From positions 268,626 to 332,625 of the forward strand of contig VZRN01002950.1 in NCBI GenBank assembly GCA_013397935.1: 64,000 nt of DNA. Reading direction: 5' to 3'. Position 1 is the stretch's first letter. The number at the start of each line of letters is the position of its first letter. The DNA is from Dasyornis broadbenti (Eukaryota > Chordata > Aves > Passeriformes > Dasyornithidae). Of the stretch, positions 60,027 to 64,000 are shown piece after piece. Position numbers and translations under genes: made by a program. The notes beneath the pieces are model-generated. The model ran no database searches. It was not told the origin of the DNA and saw only the letters and a program-made list of their open reading frames with translations.

Positions 60027-60475
60027 CACTCACTCGGGGTGCCTGGAGACCTGGGATGGGGCTGGGGCGGGGGGCTCTTTAAGCTGGGGGTAGAGGGAAG
60101 AGGGGTGGCGGGGTCAGGGGTTGTATTTATACTTGCGCGTGCATTTTCGGGAGCGCAAGCGCTGAAACCGAAGCAAAAGTGGATGAATCTTTCCAGAGTC
60201 GGGAAACATAGTGGCGGATGCTTAGAGTCCCTCCTGCACTCGCCCTGGTCCTTCCTGCCCATCCCCAGGGTGTCCCAGCCCTTGGGAACCCGCACGCAAA
60301 ATTTGGGCCTAAAATTCAAGTGGGAAGAGGCAGGGGTTGCAATTTGGGCTGCAGTGATGGGGCATAGCACCTGGAGGGGGGACCACTGCTGCCCCTTCCC
60401 TGCGCCCCGGTGCACTAAGCATGCTCCCCTGTGTTTCTCTGGCTAAGTATCCTAAAAATGCTGCACTGGAGCAGC

Positions 60476-60520
60476 CCTATACATATATAAATATATATTA
60501 TATATAATATAAAGAAAAAA
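60476..60520. repeat. AT-rich simple repeat, self-complementary
   Basis: TATACATATATAAATATATA continuing into TATATAATATAAAG is an imperfect (AT)n tract that can fold into a weak hairpin in the transcript. It lies 450 bp after the DUSP8 stop. Confidence 0.8.
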
Positions 60521-60613
60521 ACCCGAAAACACACACAAAAGAAAAGGTAAATGGTTTTACTGCAATTTTTATTGAGACGTAAATAATATTTCAATTTTTT
60601 TGTTTTGTTTTTA

Positions 60614-60702
60614 ATTTATTGAAGCTGTTCATTCTGGCAATGATTTGCAGACAATGTGGGGCGGTACTTTCAGCTCTATTTTTACTGTGTATGGTATTTA
60701 AA
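60614..60702 (+). promoter_or_regulatory. AU-rich-element-like stretch in DUSP8 3' UTR
   Basis: An ATTTA pentamer at 60614-60618 within TTTAATTTATTG and another inside GTATTTAAAT near 60697 lie in a T-rich context. Such elements destabilise immediate-early mRNAs. Two scattered pentamers are weak evidence. Confidence 0.35.
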
Positions 60703-63272
60703 TCTGAAATATGAGTTTATAAGCAATATCTGAGGCCTGTGGCTCCTTCTATAGTTAATGTCCACAACATAGATTTCCCCCCTTCTCTCTGGGCATACCA
60801 ACAAGGGGACAGGAGACTCTTCTGGGCACTTTTTCTAGAAATGAACAAGTAAACGAGCAAACCATAAAACCTTCTTATGACACAAACTGAGCCAGAAAAC
60901 TCTTCTGGAAGCTGCTGCCTCTTCTTCCCACCTTGGTCTCTGTTTCTCCTCATCTCCATCCCAGCCATTACCACCATCCCAGCCATCATCCCACCCTAGG
61001 CATTGTCCCCATTCTGGCTGTCGCCCAAGCCCAGCCATACCCCCTACCCCGCCTCCTTTTGGCTGCCCATCCTCGCTGGAGAGGGAAAGGTGGGAGTCAC
61101 CTGAAGTGGGTGGAAGGCTGCAGGATGTCACCTCCAGCTGCATGAGGAAGGCATCAGAAGCTGCCACAGCAGAGGGAGGGGTGGGAAGCTGGTGGTAGTT
61201 GGGATTTCTTGTTGGGAGGTATCTTGCCTGCCTGCCCCAGCCCTTCAGCTCCCCCTCGCCTCAGCTACTTTGCTTGGGAAGTATAGGCACTGTTTTCCCT
61301 TCGGGGGAGGCCGTTCTTCTGGCTTCCCGCATCCTTTGTTTCACATCTGAGGAACTGGGGGAGCATGTTGGCAGGTGCCAGGACTCCCCCAGTCCTGTTG
61401 CCCTCCGGTCCGGCTCCCCTCCATCCAGCGGATGATAAGCTGTCCAGACATGAAGCTCTGCAAGCACAGGGAGGGGCACAACTCAGAAATGGTTGGTTGC
61501 TTCTTCCCATCTGGTGGGAAGCCAAGCTCTTGCCCCCAAACCCAAGTGTCAGGATTGCTGAGAAGCTGCTTTCTGAAGCTGGAGGCACTGAGCTGCCTCT
61601 ACTGTAAAGCACATCTCTCCCTGTGGCTATCTTTGCTTTCTCTCTTGTTTCTCACTAGTTTGCAAAGCTAATACCTCAGGGGTCTGTGTTCGTGCATGTC
61701 TGTGTCCTGTGTCATCCTTGGAGTGTTGTTTTTTTCTTTTCAGGGTCCACATGGTTTCTCTCCCTTTCCCTTGTTCCTCCTCCTGTCATTCGTTTCTATC
61801 TTTAAATCAAACTACCCGTGACAAAACCAAATGATCTCAGGTTTAAAACTGAACATAAAGCAGAGGCGTGAGGAGCTGCAGTCATGCAAGGAGGGGCTGC
61901 TCGCTTCAGCTCGTTGCTTCCTCAACCACCTCTGTGTTCACAGTTGAGGCAAGTCTCCCTGGAGACTTCTTGCTCTCTCGGGCTTTAGTTTTTCTGGTTT
62001 TCCATGGAGCTATTTGGTGAGATGCTGGGGACCCCCACATGCTCCTGACTGGTTCCCCAAGGTGTGGTAGGGAGGGATGGGGGTGGTTGGAGAGCCAGGG
62101 ACCGACCACCTGCTCCTCTCCCCACATCGCTTTTGATGAGAGATCTCATAGTCAGTCCTCAAAAGCCTACCACCACCCATCATTGCCTCCAGCAACCACC
62201 TCAAACCTGCTCAGTGTTGCCAGCCTGACCCTTGCTCTCTTCTCATCATGAAGCAGTGATGACACTATTTTCTAAGCTCCCTTTCTAGACTCCAAAAGGC
62301 ATTTAGGTCCATCCCATGAGCCAGGCAGCTATTTCAGGAGCTCCACTTGCAGCAGGCTGTCCTAAGTAGGCATCAATGTCCAGTCCAAGGAGGAAAAGAA
62401 AAAGGCTTCATCCTCCCTCTGGTATCCCTTCACTAGGCATCATGTTAGTGTCACCTCCCTCCTGTCCAAGGAGAGCTTCTGGTTCTCCTTGCCTTTCTGC
62501 TGCCCTCAGTGGCAGCATCTCTTCCCAAGCATGCCAATAGTGGTTGTCTGCTGATCTCTGCTCCATAGCACTTAGTCCCTGTCCATCCCATAGTCCTCCA
62601 GGGTTAGTGCCAGCATAGAATTACTGAGCTCAGGTCAGGCAAGTTGCTGGCAGGAGCTGGTTAGGTGTAGCATTGAGCAATGCAGAGAGGCTTAAATGAC
62701 TTCCCAAGAGATTTAACAGAAAGGACAGCAGGTGGGCACAACCAGGTGGGGAGATGAGACAAAGCACTAGCAAGCTCCCATCTAATTTCTCCTGTTAAGT
62801 GACAGAGTATGTTGCAAGCACAAGAAAACAGATGGAGCAAGTCAAAAAGGAGAGGGCAGATGTTGTAAATGAGACCCTGAATGTCTGCAAAGATACGTGG
62901 TTTGCTTTTTGTCATCTCCACTCTTGCCATTGCCTGGGTGCTTCTGAGACATGTTTGAGGTTTTATGCACTATGGACTCTTCTCTCCTCTGAAACCAGAG
63001 CAAAGATAAGTATGTTTTAAGATTAGATTATAGACATTCATGACCCACCTCTGCAGCCTTATTTTGATGTACTTTGCATTCATCCCTCTCCTTTACATTG
63101 GGCACGTACATCAGAAGCCCTCATATATACAGTATTTTAAGACTATATTCAGAAAATAAGCCTTGATGGAGCCCTGCCCAAGTGTCTCCTTCCCATGCTG
63201 ACCCAAAGCCGTCAGGGTCACCAAGTGGCTTGCAATTAACTTTTTTTTTTTTTTTTAAATCAAACTCTGTCG

Positions 63273-63278
63273 AATAAA
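63273..63278 (+). terminator. Candidate distal polyadenylation signal of DUSP8
   Basis: AATAAA in GTCGAATAAACC, preceded by a T16 tract (63241-63256) and followed by GCTGTGAGTTGTC (63302-63314), a plausible GU-rich downstream element. Cleavage near 63290-63300 is inferred. Confidence 0.5.
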
Positions 63279-63300
63279 CCACTTTGTCCCTGAATCAGAC

Positions 63301-64000
63301 AGCTGTGAGTTGTCATGAGGACGGATGTGCTGGGTGGTAATCCCCCGGATTGGATTGGATGCCAGCCAAGTCTTTTTATGGGCTCTCACAGCCAGATGAC
63401 CCATCCCAAAGCCTCAGTGGAACCAAAAATCCCCAATCCGGGCCGATCTGATGAGGGCACATTCATTTGTAGGGATCTACAGTGGCGGAAGTGTGAGCAG
63501 AGGAGAGGAAAGGGCTCTTTCAAAGGAGGAACCAACAAAGCTGCTGAGTGTCTGTTTCTGTGGCAATGCCTGAGCTTTCTACTACATGAAGGACTGAGCA
63601 AACCACAGCTCTCTTTCAGACTAGAAAGGATATTTTGCTCCTTTCCCTCCAGCCTCTGCCTGTCCTTGGGGCTGAGCCTCCCAGCCACCTCCTTCCCAGC
63701 TGAGCAAAGCTGGCAGGAGGGCAGTGATCAGGTTGGCAACATTGAGCCAGAGGCTTGGGTCAGAGCAGGCTCATCCCTGGCCGCCAACAGCAGCATCCCC
63801 AGGCCCTGCTGCTTTCCCAGCCTTTCTCTTTGTCTGCTTGTTTCTTTGTCCATCCCTGTTACATCTGCCCCCTAGGAGACAATGCCCCTCGGAAACCCCT
63901 CCTGCTGTGCCCTTTCCCCTCCCATTCTTAATACTAATGATAATAAGCTATCAGTGTTGTCATTGCAATCTATGAATGATAGATTTGAGTATTTATGATT
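63301..64000. other. Downstream flank
   Basis: Nothing recognisable. A 186-codon + strand frame at 63315-63875 has no family features. In human the next gene in this direction is MOB2; no MOB2 exon is visible up to the window end. Confidence 0.6.

Larger units (their letters stand above)
60027..63300 (+). other. DUSP8: DUSP8 3' UTR (extent inferred)
   Basis: Non-coding sequence following the stop codon. An AT-rich segment at 60476-60720 includes (AT)n, T-rich and ATTTA-containing stretches. No canonical hexamer lies near it, though AT-rich variants at 60500-60513 could act as a proximal signal. The first canonical AATAAA after the stop is at 63273-63278, with a GT-rich stretch about 25 bp later, which would give a 3.3 kb 3' UTR. 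No coding exon of another gene was found here. Confidence 0.5.

Noticed and set aside
59115..60415. Antisense open frames of 183 and 367 codons over the last DUSP8 exon
   Set aside because: They are shadows of the GC-rich coding exon on the + strand; no independent splice or promoter context is seen.
1..64000. CRISPR arrays, tRNA/rRNA genes, bacterial-type operons, integrated viral genes
   Set aside because: None seen. The window is ordinary vertebrate nuclear DNA with two multi-exon genes and CR1 fragments.

Overview
This is vertebrate nuclear DNA, most likely from a bird. Coding sequence is split into short exons with consensus GT/AG junctions and kilobase-scale introns. CpG islands stand in a CpG-depleted background, and at least three fragments of CR1, the dominant avian non-LTR retrotransposon, are recognisable. 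The well-preserved CR1 at 44.6 kb resembles copies common in Neoaves, but I would not place the species more finely than 'bird'. There is one 193-base assembly gap (18731-18923) and one isolated ambiguous base (44158).

Two protein-coding genes are supported, both on the + strand. The first (1-9.9 kb) is the 3' part of IFITM10, a CD225/dispanin family membrane protein: two coding exons, an 8.5 kb intron holding a 20/60-bp minisatellite, and a 3' UTR ending near an AATAAA. Its first exon lies upstream of the window. The second (about 18.2-63.3 kb) is the whole coding region of DUSP8, a dual-specificity MAP kinase phosphatase. Its six coding exons add up to exactly 638 codons with correct phase at every junction. 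The rhodanese/docking module is encoded at 33.3 and 39.9 kb, the catalytic domain at 56.8-58.6 kb, and the long Pro/Ser/Gly-rich tail in the last exon.

Layout: 1-9.9 kb IFITM10; 9.9-18.2 kb intergenic, with an orphan CpG island at 12.6-13.5 kb; 18.2-19.4 kb CpG island with two palindromic CRE sites, an inverted CCAAT box and the gap, the best candidate for the DUSP8 promoter and non-coding exon 1; 19.4-33.1 kb intron 1; 33.1-60.0 kb coding exons and introns; 60.0-63.3 kb 3' UTR; then flank. The order and orientation IFITM10 > DUSP8 match human 11p15.5, but no keratin-associated-protein genes lie between them.

I found no new gene system. The parts most worth checking are regulatory. A strong CpG island lies in intron 3, exactly between the docking-domain exons and the catalytic exons, and could drive a shorter DUSP8. 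A near-copy of the CCAAT+CRE promoter module lies in a CpG-rich block just after the first coding exon. TGACATCA-type sites seem concentrated within the DUSP8 interval, and there is a perfect TTACGTAA palindrome in intron 3. The two genes are not known to act together; their adjacency is conserved synteny.
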